From NCBI GenBank assembly GCA_004555765.1, contig SFHG01000008.1, positions 1-47,538 on the forward strand: 47,538 bases of DNA. Direction: 5' to 3'. Made by a program: the position numbers and the translations under genes. The notes beneath the pieces were generated by a model. The model was given only the letters and a program-made list of their open reading frames with translations, was not told where the DNA came from and did not search any database. The stretch comes from Bacteroidales bacterium (lineage in GTDB: Bacteria; Bacteroidota; Bacteroidia; Bacteroidales; Porphyromonadaceae). Shown one piece after another: positions 17,596-26,077 of this stretch (the first letter of the stretch is position 1; every line of letters begins with the position of its first letter).

Positions 17596-18558
17596 TCAGA
17601 GGTCTGCCAAAAGGCTGTCGGCCTTATAGCTCTCCGGCACCAACCCCTTGGAGAGGAGCCAGTCGAGGGTGGCGTCCAAGTCGGCCTGAGCGGGTTTTTC
17701 CTTGTGGGTGTATTTGGGCAGGGCGACTTGTCCCGAGAGCTCGGGAGGAAAGCCCAAGTCTTTTTCCAAAATCTCCCTGATGTCCGAAACCGGATGGCTG
17801 AGGATGTAGTCCACACCCAGGTCGTACCCTTGAAGCAAAAGGCGTGCGGCCTCTTTCTTCTCGTCCACTGCTTGCGTGCTGAGGATAAGCCCGGTGACAC
17901 GGATGCCCATCTCCCGGGTGGAGGCGAGGGTGTGCATACCGTCTGCGGCGGTGATGGTGATAAAGGGATCGGGAAGGACGGACGCGTCTATCTTACCGCC
18001 ACGGAGCATCTCCATACGGAGCGGAATCTTATTGACTTCCACTTTCGTAACATCCTTATCGGAGAGCCCTGCCCTACGGAGCATCATATCCGTGGCGTAT
18101 TCGACGACGGTATTGCTTGAGACACCGATTTTCGTCCCTTTGAGTGCCGCAATATCTTCTCCCTCGAAGTTCGGGCGGGCGATCATATGGAAATAGCCGT
18201 CCAACTTCATCACAAGACGAAGCGGGATGCCCGCGGCCTGCTGCATCATCGCCCCCGTGTAGTCGATGACGGTACCGTCAACATTGCCGGATTGGAGTGC
18301 GGCATCCCGGTCGTTGGCCGAGTAAAACTTAACCACCTCGAGATTCAGTCCGAGGGAGTCGTAAACGCCGACCTTCTGTGCGACGAGAAAGGGGAGGATG
18401 TCCATCGAGGGCATTGCCCCGATTTTCAGGGTCTGTACGGTTCCGGTCTCATCCTTGGACGAATCTTCTTTTCCCGAACCGCCGCATCCCGCGAAAAGGA
18501 TCGGCAAACCGACCAAAAGGAGCGCTACGGCTTTGATGTGAGCTGTGAGTCTGTGCAT
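17596..18558 (-). CDS. ABC transporter substrate-binding lipoprotein (SsuA/NMT1-like)
   Basis: 320 residues from the ATG at 18558. The longer frame to 18591 is excluded because a promoter -7 box covers 18589-18596. The lipoprotein signal ends at LFAGCGGSG (Cys25). The mature domain (LKIGAMPSMDILPFLVAQKVGVYDSLGLNLEVV, VDGTVIDYTG, GTKIGVSSNTVVEYAT) is a periplasmic type II binding protein of the sulphonate/nitrate/thiamine-precursor group. First gene of a complete three-gene importer. The ligand is unknown; no sulphonate- or thiamine-metabolism gene lies nearby. Confidence 0.87.
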   Translation of the reverse strand: MHRLTAHIKAVALLLVGLPILFAGCGGSGKEDSSKDETGTVQTLKIGAMPSMDILPFLVAQKVGVYDSLGLNLEVVKFYSANDRDAALQSGNVDGTVIDYTGAMMQQAAGIPLRLVMKLDGYFHMIARPNFEGEDIAALKGTKIGVSSNTVVEYATDMMLRRAGLSDKDVTKVEVNKIPLRMEMLRGGKIDASVLPDPFITITAADGMHTLASTREMGIRVTGLILSTQAVDEKKEAARLLLQGYDLGVDYILSHPVSDIREILEKDLGFPPELSGQVALPKYTHKEKPAQADLDATLDWLLSKGLVPESYKADSLLADL

Positions 18559-18588
18559 AATGATTTTGGCAATGTGTAAACTTATCCG

Positions 18589-18596
18589 CAAATGTA
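18589..18596 (-). promoter_or_regulatory. -7 promoter box of the SsuABC-like operon
   Basis: TACATTTG on the minus strand (18596 to 18589), exact TAnnTTTG, about 30 bases above the ATG at 18558. It decides the start codon of the binding-protein gene. No clear -33 box. Confidence 0.58.
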
Positions 18597-18636
18597 CCGC
18601 TTTTCGGCTGTTTACTCGTCATATCCCGGCACAAAT

Positions 18637-18720
18637 GAGGTACGTACCGGGGAGATCTTCCCGACCTGTATCTCGCCACATCGAGACACGTACCGGGAAG
18701 ATCTCCCCGGTCTGTGTCTC
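18637..18720. repeat. Long imperfect hairpin of the intergenic palindrome family, copy C
   Basis: Two 39-base arms (18637-18675 and 18682-18720) are inverted copies around a 6-base centre. The core ACCGGGGAGATCTTCCCG pairs perfectly. The arms start or end with GGTACGTACC (18639-18648) and GGTCTGTGTC (18709-18718). It lies 41 bases upstream of the -7 box of the SsuABC-like operon, so it could influence that promoter or simply be a mobile repeat. Confidence 0.78.
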
Positions 18721-18906
18721 GTGCAAGGAGACATCCGAACCCTTTTTGTATTCCTCCCCGGGTAAAGAGACCTTTTGCAGAGTACTCCGGACACCGGACA
18801 TCCCCGGAGTGAGATGGCGAAGAGAGGGGTACTTCTGTACATCCTCAGACCCGAGACACGAAAGCGACACAGCAGATGGGATGCGATGCAAAGGTCTCAT
18901 AAAATG
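18721..18906. other. Intergenic gap, no gene recognised
   Basis: Contains a small inverted repeat, ACTCCGG (18784-18790) with CCGGAGT (18804-18810). Short frames on both strands have no recognisable content. The next 220 bases up to the htrA stop hold a terminator-like hairpin (18907-18941) and another small stem, GTCTCCG/CGGAGAC at 18983-18998. Confidence 0.45.
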
Positions 18907-18941
18907 AAGAAACCCCGCCTCTCATCCGAGGCGGAGCTTCT
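18907..18941 (-). terminator. Possible rho-independent terminator downstream of htrA
   Basis: CCGCCTC (18915-18921) pairs with GAGGCGG (18928-18934); the flanks GAAGAA and TTCTTTC can extend the stem. On the minus strand T-rich sequence follows. It lies about 220 bases past the htrA stop, so read-through to this point would be needed. Confidence 0.5.
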
Positions 18942-19163
18942 TTCGTCACAAAAACAACAAAATCAACTTCAAAAGATGTTTCGTCTCCGTCCGGAGACTT
19001 GCCCGGTATTCAGGTCGTTACGACTCGAAACGGGCTGAAAACACTTCAAACCAATCTGTATGTCAAAAACTTTGAATCAGGTTATTCACTTCTCTGTCTC
19101 TTCCTCTATGATGCAGGAAAAGGGCAAAGGTTTAATCGGGCAGAGAAAAATCCGCATTTTTAT

Positions 19164-20669
19164 TTAGCGCAGATCCACCGCCGTGTAAACCACGTCTCCG
19201 CGGTTGTCCATTCCCTTGATGAAAAGGACTTTGTCGGGAGAGGAGGCGATAACTTTTTCAATGATGTCGTTTGCTTCCTTGGGCGTATCCACGACTACAT
19301 TATTGATGGCGAGGATAATGAAGCCCTTGCGAATGCCCGCTTCCCTGAATTTTCCGTCCGACACGCCGGCCACCTTAATGCCACGACTGATGCCGAGTTC
19401 CTGCTTTTCTTCTTTCGTCAGTTTGACAAAAGCGGCTCCGATGTCTCCGGCAGTTTGCTTTTCGACCACCTTGGTATTACCCTGGGCATTTTTGAGCTGG
19501 ACATTGAAGGTCTTCTTTATTCCCTTGCGATCCACGGTAATCTTGACTACATCGCCGGGGTTAAGCTGGGCAATCTGCTCTTGCACTTGAGCCATAGATC
19601 GGATGCTTGTGCCGTTAATGCCGGTGATTACGTCGCCCTTTTCGATACCTGCCTGTTTGGCAGAAGAAACCGGAGGGAAGTCGGCCACTACGGCACCTTC
19701 GTTCACTTTGAGGTCAAACTCCTCCTTGGCCGCACTATTTACCGTGCCACCGATGATGCCGAGTACCGCACGCTGCACGGCACCGTACTGTTTGAGATCT
19801 GCCACGACCTTAGAGGCGATGCTCATAGGCACTGCAAAAGAGTAGCCTTCGTAGCTTCCGGTCTGAGAGTAAATCATAGTATTGATGCCGACGAGTTCTC
19901 CGCGCGTATTGACGAGTGCACCGCCACTGTTACCCCTATTGACGACGGCATCGGTTTGGATGAAGGAGGCTATCTTGAGATCGCCACCTGCCATGGTACT
20001 CCTCCCTTTTGCAGACACTATACCCGCAGTTACCGTGGAGGAGAGGTTAAAGGGGTTACCGACGGCAAGTACCCACTCGCCCACCTTGAGGGCATCGGAG
20101 TCTCCGATGGGAATAGGCTTGAGGTTATTGGTCTTGATCTTGATTAGGGCGATGTCCGTGGATGGGTCGGTACCGATGACCGTGGCGGGAAACTCCTCGT
20201 TGTCGTTGAGTGTCACGAAGAGTTTGTCCGTGTTTTCGATCACATGGTTATTCGTGATGATGTAGCCGTCTGTGGAGATGATGACTCCGGAGCCGAAAAC
20301 CTCGGCATACGGGCGCCTCTCCTGTCCACGACCCTGATCTTGTGGCATCTGCTGGCGGGGCATAGGAATCCCGAAAAAGAACTCAAAAGGATCAATCATC
20401 TGGCTCTGACTCCGCTGAGGGACGTTTATTTCGCCTCTGATGTGTACTACGCCGTCAATGGCGGCTGCCGCAGCCTCCACAAAATCCTCGGGGACACCAC
20501 CGGGGGCATAAGAGGCGTTGAGGGTTCTGCCCTGTCCGCTGAAAAATGACGAGTAGTCGCTGTGACTGCCCTTGTTTGCATAGAAATGACCATAGACAGC
20601 AGCTCCTCCGAAGGCGGCTGCCACCATAGTAATACCCAAAAGTAAAACGGTCAGTACTTTTTTCTTCAT
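19164..20669 (-). CDS. htrA: HtrA/Deg-family periplasmic serine protease
   Basis: 501 residues, somewhat longer than E. coli DegP or DegQ. An N-terminal membrane or signal segment (about 4-30) is followed by a trypsin-like domain with the triad His142 (IITNNHVIEN), Asp172 (DPSTDIALIKI) and Ser248 (VNRGNSGGALVN). Two PDZ domains follow (about 295-390 and 400-500; GIEKGDVITGINGTSI in the first, GIRKGFIILAINNVVV in the second). It degrades or refolds damaged envelope proteins. A Pro/Gln/Arg-rich insert (about 90-120) precedes the protease core. Monocistronic, with a strong promoter. Confidence 0.95.
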   Translation of the reverse strand: MKKKVLTVLLLGITMVAAAFGGAAVYGHFYANKGSHSDYSSFFSGQGRTLNASYAPGGVPEDFVEAAAAAIDGVVHIRGEINVPQRSQSQMIDPFEFFFGIPMPRQQMPQDQGRGQERRPYAEVFGSGVIISTDGYIITNNHVIENTDKLFVTLNDNEEFPATVIGTDPSTDIALIKIKTNNLKPIPIGDSDALKVGEWVLAVGNPFNLSSTVTAGIVSAKGRSTMAGGDLKIASFIQTDAVVNRGNSGGALVNTRGELVGINTMIYSQTGSYEGYSFAVPMSIASKVVADLKQYGAVQRAVLGIIGGTVNSAAKEEFDLKVNEGAVVADFPPVSSAKQAGIEKGDVITGINGTSIRSMAQVQEQIAQLNPGDVVKITVDRKGIKKTFNVQLKNAQGNTKVVEKQTAGDIGAAFVKLTKEEKQELGISRGIKVAGVSDGKFREAGIRKGFIILAINNVVVDTPKEANDIIEKVIASSPDKVLFIKGMDNRGDVVYTAVDLR

Positions 20670-20752
20670 AAGTGCTATACGTCTTGTTGTCGATAAATAG
20701 TTTCTTAAAGTAACAATGCCCGTAGAAAGAGGGTTCTCTCTAACTTGCTATG

Positions 20753-20784
20753 CAAAGTAACAGAAAGATTTCGGATTTAACAAA
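20753..20784 (-). promoter_or_regulatory. Bacteroidota-type promoter of htrA
   Basis: On the minus strand, TTTG at 20784-20781, a 20-base spacer, then TTACTTTG at 20760-20753 (one mismatch to TAnnTTTG). About 80 bases above the ATG at 20669. Confidence 0.65.
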
Positions 20785-20926
20785 TGTCACGACCTGCATT
20801 TTAACACTTCATATCCTTGTATCCGCCACTCTCAAAAGCCGTTTTACGGAGATTAACCTCGCCTACCCTACTCTTTGCCTTTTATTACCTTTGAGATCGG
20901 CGGGGTACAGGTCAAGAAAAGAAAAA

Positions 20927-20985
20927 GACACAGACCCGGACGACATCCCGGGTCTGTGTCTCACTGTCTTCCCGGTACGTACCGG
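20927..20985. repeat. Intergenic palindromic repeat cluster, copy D
   Basis: GACACAGACCCGG (20927-20939) and CCGGGTCTGTGTC (20948-20960) form a perfect 13-bp stem with an 8-base loop. Eleven bases later comes the 14-base palindrome CCGGTACGTACCGG (20972-20985). The order hairpin, then TCTTCCCGGTACGTACCGGA, is the same as at 41876-41939, so this is a conserved composite unit. Between htrA and nqrF. Confidence 0.78.
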
Positions 20986-21021
20986 AAATCAGGCGGTGTT
21001 AGCGCGCTCTCCCTTAGAGAG

Positions 21022-21378
21022 GCAGGGCTGACGCATTAGAAACATTTCGAGATTAGTGCTGGATGCAAAGCCCCGTAGGGGCGAGGCGGCACAGAGTGCC
21101 GCAATCTTGGTAGACCGCGGCAAAGAGTCCGGAGGACTCGCAGCCACGGGGTAAAAGCGACATCCTAATCCCTTTTACAGCTCCGTAGGAGCTGAATAGC
21201 TATTTGGCTCCTACGGAGCCACAGAAATCAAGAAAGAACACCCTGTCCCCGGCACATCGACCGCTGACGCGGTCTTCGTGCCGATCTACCAAGATTCGGC
21301 TCCGTTGGAGCCGCCCGCCCCTCCGGGGCTTTATCCGATGATTCTTTGTTGGCAAAGTTTCTAATGCGTTAGCCCTGC
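21022..21378. repeat. Composite repeat with terminal inverted repeats (MITE- or REP-pair-like)
   Basis: The outer ends, 21022-21043 and 21357-21378, are inverted 22-mers differing at one base (GCAGGGCTRACGCATTAGAAAC). Each half carries the same ordered parts in mirror orientation: GCCCCGTAGGGGC or GCCCCGGAGGGGC, a GGC..GCC stem, AATCTTGGTAGA, then nested GC-rich stems. The centre has GCTCCGTAGGAGC (21181-21193) facing a GGCTCCTACGGAGCC palindrome. No open frame encodes a transposase. It looks like two REP-like units inserted tail to tail, or a MITE moved by an enzyme encoded elsewhere. Confidence 0.75.
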
Positions 21379-21395
21379 TTAGAAAGGGAGGCGGA

Positions 21396-22637
21396 TCAAC
21401 CGAAGTTGTCGAAGTAAATGTTGTCCGGGGAGACGCCGAGGTCGTCAAGCATCCGGAGTGCGGACTGGGTCATGGGACCGGGACCGCACATATAGTATTC
21501 GATGTCTTCGGGTGCAGGGTGATCTTTGAGGTAATTGTCGTAGAGCGCCTGGTGGATGAAGCCCGTGAGTCCGGTCCAATTGTCTTCGGGCAGGGCTGCG
21601 GAGAGGGCGATGTTGAAAGTGAAGTTGGGGAACTTACGCTCGATCTCACGGAAGTCCTCTTCGTAGAAGATCTCGGCGCGGGAGCGTGCTCCGTACCAGT
21701 AGGACACTTTGCGACCCGTCTTCACGGTATTGAAGAGGTGAAGGAGCTGGGCACGAAGGGGAGCCATACCTGCGCCACCGCCGATGTAGACCATTTCGGA
21801 GTCCGTTTCGTGGATATGGAAGTCACCGTAGGGACCGCTCATCTTGACCTTGTCGCCGGGCTTGAGGTTAAAGATGTAAGAGGAGGCGATACCCGGAGGA
21901 ACCTTCATCCAGCCGCCGTTTTTGCGGTCGAAAGGAGGAGTGGCGATGCGGACGTTGAGGGTGATGATGTTGCCTTCCGCGGGGTAATTGGCCATCGAGT
22001 AGGCGCGTGTCGTCTCTTCGTCGTTCTTGGCCACAAGAGACCACATATTGAACTTGTCCCACTCTTTCTTGAACTTATCGTCCACGTCGAAAGAGGTATA
22101 GGGGATTTCGTACTTTGGGATCGTGATCTGCGCGTAGGAGCCGGCCTTGAAGTCCATACGCTCGCCCTCGGGGAGCTTGACGGTGAACTCTTTGATGAAG
22201 GAAGCGACGTTGTGGTTGGAGATGACCTCGCACTCCCATTCTTTCACGCCGAATACTTCGTCCGGGACATGTACCTTCATATCCTGTTTCACTTTCACTT
22301 GGCAGGAGAGGCGCCAGTTATTCTGGAGCTCCTTGCGCGAGAAGTGGGGCAACTCGGTGGCGATGGGTGCTCCGCCGCCTTCGAGGACTTGGCAACGGCA
22401 CTGTCCGCAGGATCCCTTTCCTCCGCAGGCGGAGGAAAGGAAGATGCCTTGATTTTGGAGCGCATTCAGGAGTGTGCCGCCCATAGGAACGCTCATATTC
22501 CGCTCGTCATTGACGAGAAGGTTGACGTTGCCCGAAGCGACCAACTTGTTTTTGGCGACGAGGAGCAGCACCACCAGAATCAGAATGATGATGAGGAAGA
22601 CTGCCGCGCTCACCAAAAGGAAAAATGTTGTACTCAT
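21396..22637 (-). CDS. nqrF: Na+-translocating NADH:quinone reductase subunit F
   Basis: 413 residues. An N-terminal membrane helix (about 4-28) is followed by a [2Fe-2S] ferredoxin domain with Cys71, Cys77, Cys80 (CGGKGSCGQC) and Cys112 (RLSCQVKV), an FAD-binding domain (RAYSMANYP) and an NADH-binding domain (VYIGGGAGMAPLRAQ) ending in a Cys-containing EYYMCGPGPM. It takes electrons from NADH into the complex. It is the last gene of nqrABCDEF and about 75 bases below nqrE. Length and domain order are normal. Confidence 0.96.
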   Translation of the reverse strand: MSTTFFLLVSAAVFLIIILILVVLLLVAKNKLVASGNVNLLVNDERNMSVPMGGTLLNALQNQGIFLSSACGGKGSCGQCRCQVLEGGGAPIATELPHFSRKELQNNWRLSCQVKVKQDMKVHVPDEVFGVKEWECEVISNHNVASFIKEFTVKLPEGERMDFKAGSYAQITIPKYEIPYTSFDVDDKFKKEWDKFNMWSLVAKNDEETTRAYSMANYPAEGNIITLNVRIATPPFDRKNGGWMKVPPGIASSYIFNLKPGDKVKMSGPYGDFHIHETDSEMVYIGGGAGMAPLRAQLLHLFNTVKTGRKVSYWYGARSRAEIFYEEDFREIERKFPNFTFNIALSAALPEDNWTGLTGFIHQALYDNYLKDHPAPEDIEYYMCGPGPMTQSALRMLDDLGVSPDNIYFDNFG

Positions 22638-22711
22638 ATATTATTATGGTATGATCTGTTCTCTTTTAGGGGGAAAGGTTAGCTTTTTGCTCTAATATCC
22701 TAAGCGTTTGC

Positions 22712-23335
22712 TCAAAGTTTGATGCCCGAGAAGCTCAGGAAAGAGATGCCCATAAGTGCCGTGATGATGAACGCGATGCCGAGACCGCGGAGAGGCTTGG
22801 GGACATCGGAGTACTTAAGTCGCTCACGAATGGCGGCCATAGCTACGATGGCAAGCATCCAACCGATACCGGATCCGAAACCGTAAGTGGTTGCAAGACC
22901 GATGTTGTGAAGCTCTTCACTCCGCTGCTGCATAAAGAGGGTGCCGCCGAGGATGGAGCAGTTCACAGCGATGAGCGGGAGGAAGATACCGAGCGAGTTA
23001 TAGAGCGAGGGGCTGAACTTTTCCACAGCCATCTCCACGAGCTGCGTAAAGGACGCGATGACGGCGATGAAGACGAGAAGAGAGAGGAAGGAGAGGTCTA
23101 CTTCCGCAAACTTCGGGCCAAGCCAAGAGAGTGCACCCGCTTTGAGGATGTAATTCTCGAGGAGAAAGTTGATGGGTAGCGTGCAGGTAAGGATGAAGAC
23201 GACTGCGGCACCAAGTCCGAGGGAGGTCTTGACGTTCTTGGAAATGGCGAGGTAAGAGCACATCCCCAGATAGTAGGCGAAGACCATATTGTCCACGAAG
23301 ATGGACTTGACAAATAGGCTAAGATATTCTTGCAT
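22712..23335 (-). CDS. nqrE: Na+-translocating NADH:quinone reductase subunit E
   Basis: 207 residues, six predicted membrane helices; one half of the NqrD/NqrE pair with inverted topology that holds an Fe centre between them. YYLGMCSYLAISKNVKTSLG (about 21-40) and VNCSILGGTLF carry the two conserved cysteines that are cluster ligands. Starts 41 bases below nqrD and precedes nqrF. Homologous to RnfA, but the operon makes it NqrE. Confidence 0.95.
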   Translation of the reverse strand: MQEYLSLFVKSIFVDNMVFAYYLGMCSYLAISKNVKTSLGLGAAVVFILTCTLPINFLLENYILKAGALSWLGPKFAEVDLSFLSLLVFIAVIASFTQLVEMAVEKFSPSLYNSLGIFLPLIAVNCSILGGTLFMQQRSEELHNIGLATTYGFGSGIGWMLAIVAMAAIRERLKYSDVPKPLRGLGIAFIITALMGISFLSFSGIKL

Positions 23336-23376
23336 ATTGCTTTTGGATGTCTAAGATTGCTATTGTGGGGAAGTGA

Positions 23377-24009
23377 TTATTCGTTTTCCTGAAGCTCGGG
23401 TTTCCAAGAGCGGTGTACCCAGATGATGCACGCCACGAGGATAAGCGCCGCAGGCGGCAGGATCATCAGACCGTTATTGACGTAGCCCATATCGTAGAAG
23501 CTCTGGGGGATCACTCGGAACCCGAGCAATGTGCCGGAGCCGAGAAGCTCGCGGAAGAAGCCTACAATGACGAGGATGAGACCGTAGCCGAGACCGTTAC
23601 CGATGCCGTCAAGGAACGAGTCCCAAGGATTATTGCCGAGGGCAAAGGCTTCAAGCCGTCCCATAAGGATACAGTTGGTGATGATCAGTCCTACGAAGAC
23701 GGAGAGCTGCTTATTGAGGTCGAAGGCGAAGGCACGGAGGAATTCGCTGATGAGCGACACGAGCGCCGCTACGACTACGAGTTGGACGATCATACGGATC
23801 GAGTTGGGGATCGTCTTGCGGAGAAGCGAGATGATGACGTTACCAATGGCCACGACGGCGGTGACGGAGAGAGCCATCACAATCGCGGGTTCGAGCTTGG
23901 AGGTAACCGCCAGTGCGGAGCAGATGCCGAGCACCTGTACGACGACGGGGTTATTTTTGCCGATAGGCTCGAGGAGTATATTCTGCTGTTTCTTATCAAA
24001 AAGTCCCAT
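23377..24009 (-). CDS. nqrD: Na+-translocating NADH:quinone reductase subunit D
   Basis: 210 residues with about six membrane helices; the partner of NqrE (homologous to RnfE). Conserved cysteines occur in LGICSALAVTSKLEPAIVM and LIITNCILMGRLEAFA, the two positions that contribute to the shared Fe centre. It lies 41 bases below nqrC. Ends in ELQENE on the cytoplasmic side. Confidence 0.95.
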   Translation of the reverse strand: MGLFDKKQQNILLEPIGKNNPVVVQVLGICSALAVTSKLEPAIVMALSVTAVVAIGNVIISLLRKTIPNSIRMIVQLVVVAALVSLISEFLRAFAFDLNKQLSVFVGLIITNCILMGRLEAFALGNNPWDSFLDGIGNGLGYGLILVIVGFFRELLGSGTLLGFRVIPQSFYDMGYVNNGLMILPPAALILVACIIWVHRSWKPELQENE

Positions 24010-24050
24010 AGATTAAACTTTTTCTTTGTGCGTCTGTCTTAGAGGGGTAC

Positions 24051-24767
24051 TTACTCATTCCCGGATTGAAGCTTCCGGAGGAAAGGATCATAGAAGCCGA
24101 TGCTCTGGCTGAGCATGGCTTGGACACCGTTGCTGGTGAGGGTACCGCCGGAAATGCCGTCGACATAGTCCCGGCTTGCGTCCGTCTGCCCTCTCTTTAC
24201 GACACCTATGCTCTTGAAGGAGCCGTCTTTGTAGAATTCCTTTCCTTCAAATCGCTCCCTGAATGCCGGAGTAACGATTTCGGCACCGAGTCCCGGGGTT
24301 TCCCCTTCGTGGCTGAAGTCTACGCCATAGACGGTGTTGCCGTCGTCATTGAGCGCCATATAGCCCCAGATCGGGCCCCAGAGCCCTTGTCCGCGCATAC
24401 CGAGGACGTATTTCTTTGCGCCATCGACTGTGGCTTCGTACACGGGGAAAGTGTCCGAGTTCTTGAGCTCGGAGAGGTTGTAGGCAAAGGCCGGAGCAGT
24501 TACGCCCGTACCTTCGGATCCGGGGACGACCTCACCGTTTTTGTCCACGAGGTAGGAGTTGGTGACCACCTCAAAGTAGGTCTTCATCGCGTCCTCGCCC
24601 GTCACGTCCATCTTGAGAGACCGGAGGATCTGGCGCATTTGGTCGATGTTCTCGTTGTCTGTCTGACGCTCCTTGAGCGCGGAGGATGCAAGGGCAAGCC
24701 CCACGGCTACGAGGACCACCATGACGGCGGCGTATATGATTACGTAAGTGTTGTTGTTCTTATTCAT
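24051..24767 (-). CDS. nqrC: Na+-translocating NADH:quinone reductase subunit C
   Basis: 238 residues: one N-terminal membrane helix (about 8-29) and a large extracytoplasmic FMN domain. FMN is linked by a phosphoester to the Thr of the S-G-A-T motif; here it reads SGGTLTSNGV with Thr209, an A-to-G change that keeps the acceptor. GLWGPIWGYMAL is a conserved block. An ApbE-type FMN transferase is required for maturation and is not in the window. 42 bases below nqrB. Confidence 0.94.
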   Translation of the reverse strand: MNKNNNTYVIIYAAVMVVLVAVGLALASSALKERQTDNENIDQMRQILRSLKMDVTGEDAMKTYFEVVTNSYLVDKNGEVVPGSEGTGVTAPAFAYNLSELKNSDTFPVYEATVDGAKKYVLGMRGQGLWGPIWGYMALNDDGNTVYGVDFSHEGETPGLGAEIVTPAFRERFEGKEFYKDGSFKSIGVVKRGQTDASRDYVDGISGGTLTSNGVQAMLSQSIGFYDPFLRKLQSGNE

Positions 24768-24809
24768 ATCTTCTTCTCTATTCTGTCGTTTCCAATGAAG
24801 AGATAAGCC

Positions 24810-26021
24810 TTACCGCACGGCCTTGACGGCAGTGAGGGCGCGTTTCTTACGTCTCTTGATGTTCTGCTCCACGACAAAGTAATCGATCAGCGGTGCGAAG
24901 GTATTCATCAGGAGGATGGCCAGCATTACACCTTCGGGATAACCGGGGTTAAGCGCGCGGATGGAGATCGCGAAGAAGCCGATAAGGAAGCCGTAGATCC
25001 ACTTGCCCGCTTCGGTGCGTGCGCTCGTCACGGGATCCGTGGCCATAAAGACTGCTCCGAAGGCAAACCCGCCGAGGAGGAGGTGATCGAGTGCCGGTAT
25101 ATTCATCACCGCCGTCGCACCGATCGCGTTATACATCAAGGCAGTGAGGTAGCCACCGCCGAAGACGGAGAGCATCACTTTCCAGGACGCGATACCCGTG
25201 GCAAGGAGGATAATGGCACCGATGAGGATGGCTGCCACGCTCGTCTCACCGACAGAGCCCGGGATAAGTCCCCAAAAGAAGTCGGCCGTGGAGTACGGGG
25301 TACCCGTGGGGCTCACGAAACTCAATGCGCCGGTGCCTTCCGCCATGGCCTGTCCGAGGGGAGTGGCGCCGGAGAAGCCGTCCACGAGGGTGCCTTTACC
25401 GAGGCCGAAAGTATCGCCGGTGCGGACGAAGACATCAGCTCCGGACATCGACGCCGGGTAGGCAAAGAAGAGGAACGCTCTCGTGACGAGGGCGACGTTG
25501 AAGACGTTATAGCCCGTGCCGCCAAAGACCTCTTTGGCAAAAATAACCGCAAAGGCGGTGGCAATGGCGACCATCCACAGTGGGGTCTCCACGGGGATGA
25601 TCAGGGGGATGAGGAAGCCCGTAACGAGGAAGCCTTCCGCAATTTCTTCGTGCTTGACCTGAGCCACGGCAAACTCGATACCGAGACCGACCACATACGA
25701 CACGACGATGGTGGGGAGTACGGCGAGGAAGCCGAACCAAAAGTTCACCCAGAAGCCTGCCTCTTCACCGATGGCTAGGTAATGCTGGTAGCCCACGTTG
25801 TACATCCCGAAAAGGAGTGCCGGGATGAGCGCGAGTACCACGACAATCATGGTACGCTTGGAGTCTATGGCATCGTGGATGTGTACCCCACGTTTGCCCG
25901 TCGTGGAGGGGGTCAGGAGGAACGTCCTAAACCCGTCGTAGAGCGAGTGCAGTGCCGCAAACTTTCCCCCTTCGGAGAAATCGGGCTCTATGCTGTCAAA
26001 GAATTTCTTTATAGGATTCAA
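24810..26021 (-). CDS. nqrB: Na+-translocating NADH:quinone reductase subunit B
   Basis: 403 residues with about ten membrane helices; the main Na+-translocating, quinone-reducing subunit. The covalent FMN site is DGFSGATPLGQ with Thr220 as acceptor, and the riboflavin/FMN-binding segments are in the expected positions. The N-terminal cytoplasmic arm is present (MNPIKKFFDSIEPDFSEGGK). Homologous to RnfD. It follows nqrA by 56 bases. Confidence 0.96.
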   Translation of the reverse strand: MNPIKKFFDSIEPDFSEGGKFAALHSLYDGFRTFLLTPSTTGKRGVHIHDAIDSKRTMIVVVLALIPALLFGMYNVGYQHYLAIGEEAGFWVNFWFGFLAVLPTIVVSYVVGLGIEFAVAQVKHEEIAEGFLVTGFLIPLIIPVETPLWMVAIATAFAVIFAKEVFGGTGYNVFNVALVTRAFLFFAYPASMSGADVFVRTGDTFGLGKGTLVDGFSGATPLGQAMAEGTGALSFVSPTGTPYSTADFFWGLIPGSVGETSVAAILIGAIILLATGIASWKVMLSVFGGGYLTALMYNAIGATAVMNIPALDHLLLGGFAFGAVFMATDPVTSARTEAGKWIYGFLIGFFAISIRALNPGYPEGVMLAILLMNTFAPLIDYFVVEQNIKRRKKRALTAVKAVR

Positions 26022-26077
26022 AGCAATGGTATCTCTAAAGTTATTTCTTCTATGTATTGCTGACCGGACTTCCGGGC

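Noticed and set aside
18999..22682. Long plus-strand open frames opposite htrA and nqrF
   Set aside because: Shadow frames of genes with intact catalytic and cofactor motifs.
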